Assembly (NCBI GenBank): GCA_007117145.1
Contig: SKHC01000069.1
Coordinates: forward strand, 1 to 11,944
Source: Candidatus Woesearchaeota archaeon
GTDB lineage: Archaea > Nanobdellota > Nanobdellia > Woesearchaeales > 21-14-0-10-32-9
Length of the DNA stretch: 11,944 bases
Direction: 5' to 3'
Made by a program: the position numbers and the translations under genes
The notes under the pieces: model-generated
Databases searched by the model: none
Seen by the model: only the letters and a program-made list of their open reading frames with translations
Told to the model about the DNA's origin: nothing
Shown here: positions 11,903 to 11,944 of the stretch, in pieces
Layout of the letters: the number at the start of each line of letters is the position of its first letter
How positions within the stretch are numbered: the stretch's first letter is position 1

Positions 11903-11944
11903 ATGAACCAAGTAAAAGAAGGCAAAGCAATAATAGAAGTAGAA
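11903..11944 (+). CDS. 5' end of a gene, possibly tRNA guanine-26 methyltransferase Trm1
   Basis: Only 14 codons are visible, open to the window edge: MNQVKEGKAIIEVE. Archaeal Trm1 proteins often begin with a similar EGKA-type strand (for example VQEGKAKI), which suggests this identity, but 14 residues cannot prove it. It starts 11 nt after the oapC stop with no Shine-Dalgarno and no TATA box, so it is probably co-transcribed with the oap genes. The reading frame is real by position; the name is a guess. Confidence 0.4.
   Translation, partial: MNQVKEGKAIIEVE

Overview
The window looks like part of a compact, AT-rich archaeal genome, most likely a DPANN lineage related to Woesearchaeota or Pacearchaeota. 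The evidence for Archaea is direct. Promoters have a purine-rich BRE followed by TTTATA. Three proteins carry archaeal type IV pilin-like leaders. The window also holds an NFACT-R protein, a stand-alone CRM/YhbY protein, and the archaeal oapA-oapB-oapC order (GTPase, DUF2073, zinc ribbon). The exact phylum is an inference from the reduced and split genes and the many proteins I cannot name.

Layout, left to right: (1) 1-415, minus strand: 5' part of a class I SAM methyltransferase running off the left edge. (2) 503-3097, plus strand: an envelope block with a tiny lipoprotein, a membrane-anchored DsbA-like thiol oxidoreductase, and a large C-terminally anchored beta-sandwich surface protein. 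(3) 3127-3930, minus: a nucleotidyltransferase-fold protein with a helical HEPN-like tail. (4) 3985-8036, minus: three proteins I cannot assign to a known pathway. They are a 516-residue soluble protein, a coupled 155-residue coiled-coil protein, and a 662-residue TIM-barrel protein. The last seems to keep all nine metal ligands of endonuclease IV around a very large insertion. (5) 8070-9501, minus: an overlapping operon of a pilin-like protein, a stand-alone NFACT-R protein and a YhbY-type RNA-binding protein. (6) 9586-10439, plus: two class III pilin-like proteins overlapping by ATGA, divergent from block 5. (7) 10481-11944, plus: oapA-oapB-oapC, then the first 14 codons of a possible tRNA methyltransferase Trm1.

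The blocks fit together in two ways. The exported proteins carry paired cysteines, which suits the DsbA-like enzyme, and are arginine-rich and lysine-poor. The cytosolic ones are mostly lysine-rich and nearly cysteine-free. Five transcription units have TTTATA centred 27.5-29.5 nt before the start codon, which predicts leaderless or nearly leaderless mRNAs. This spacing also corrects several over-long reading frames. Genes at other positions use Shine-Dalgarno sequences or stop/start coupling. No gap between genes exceeds about 90 bases. I see no rRNA, tRNA, CRISPR array, insertion sequence or replication-origin repeats.
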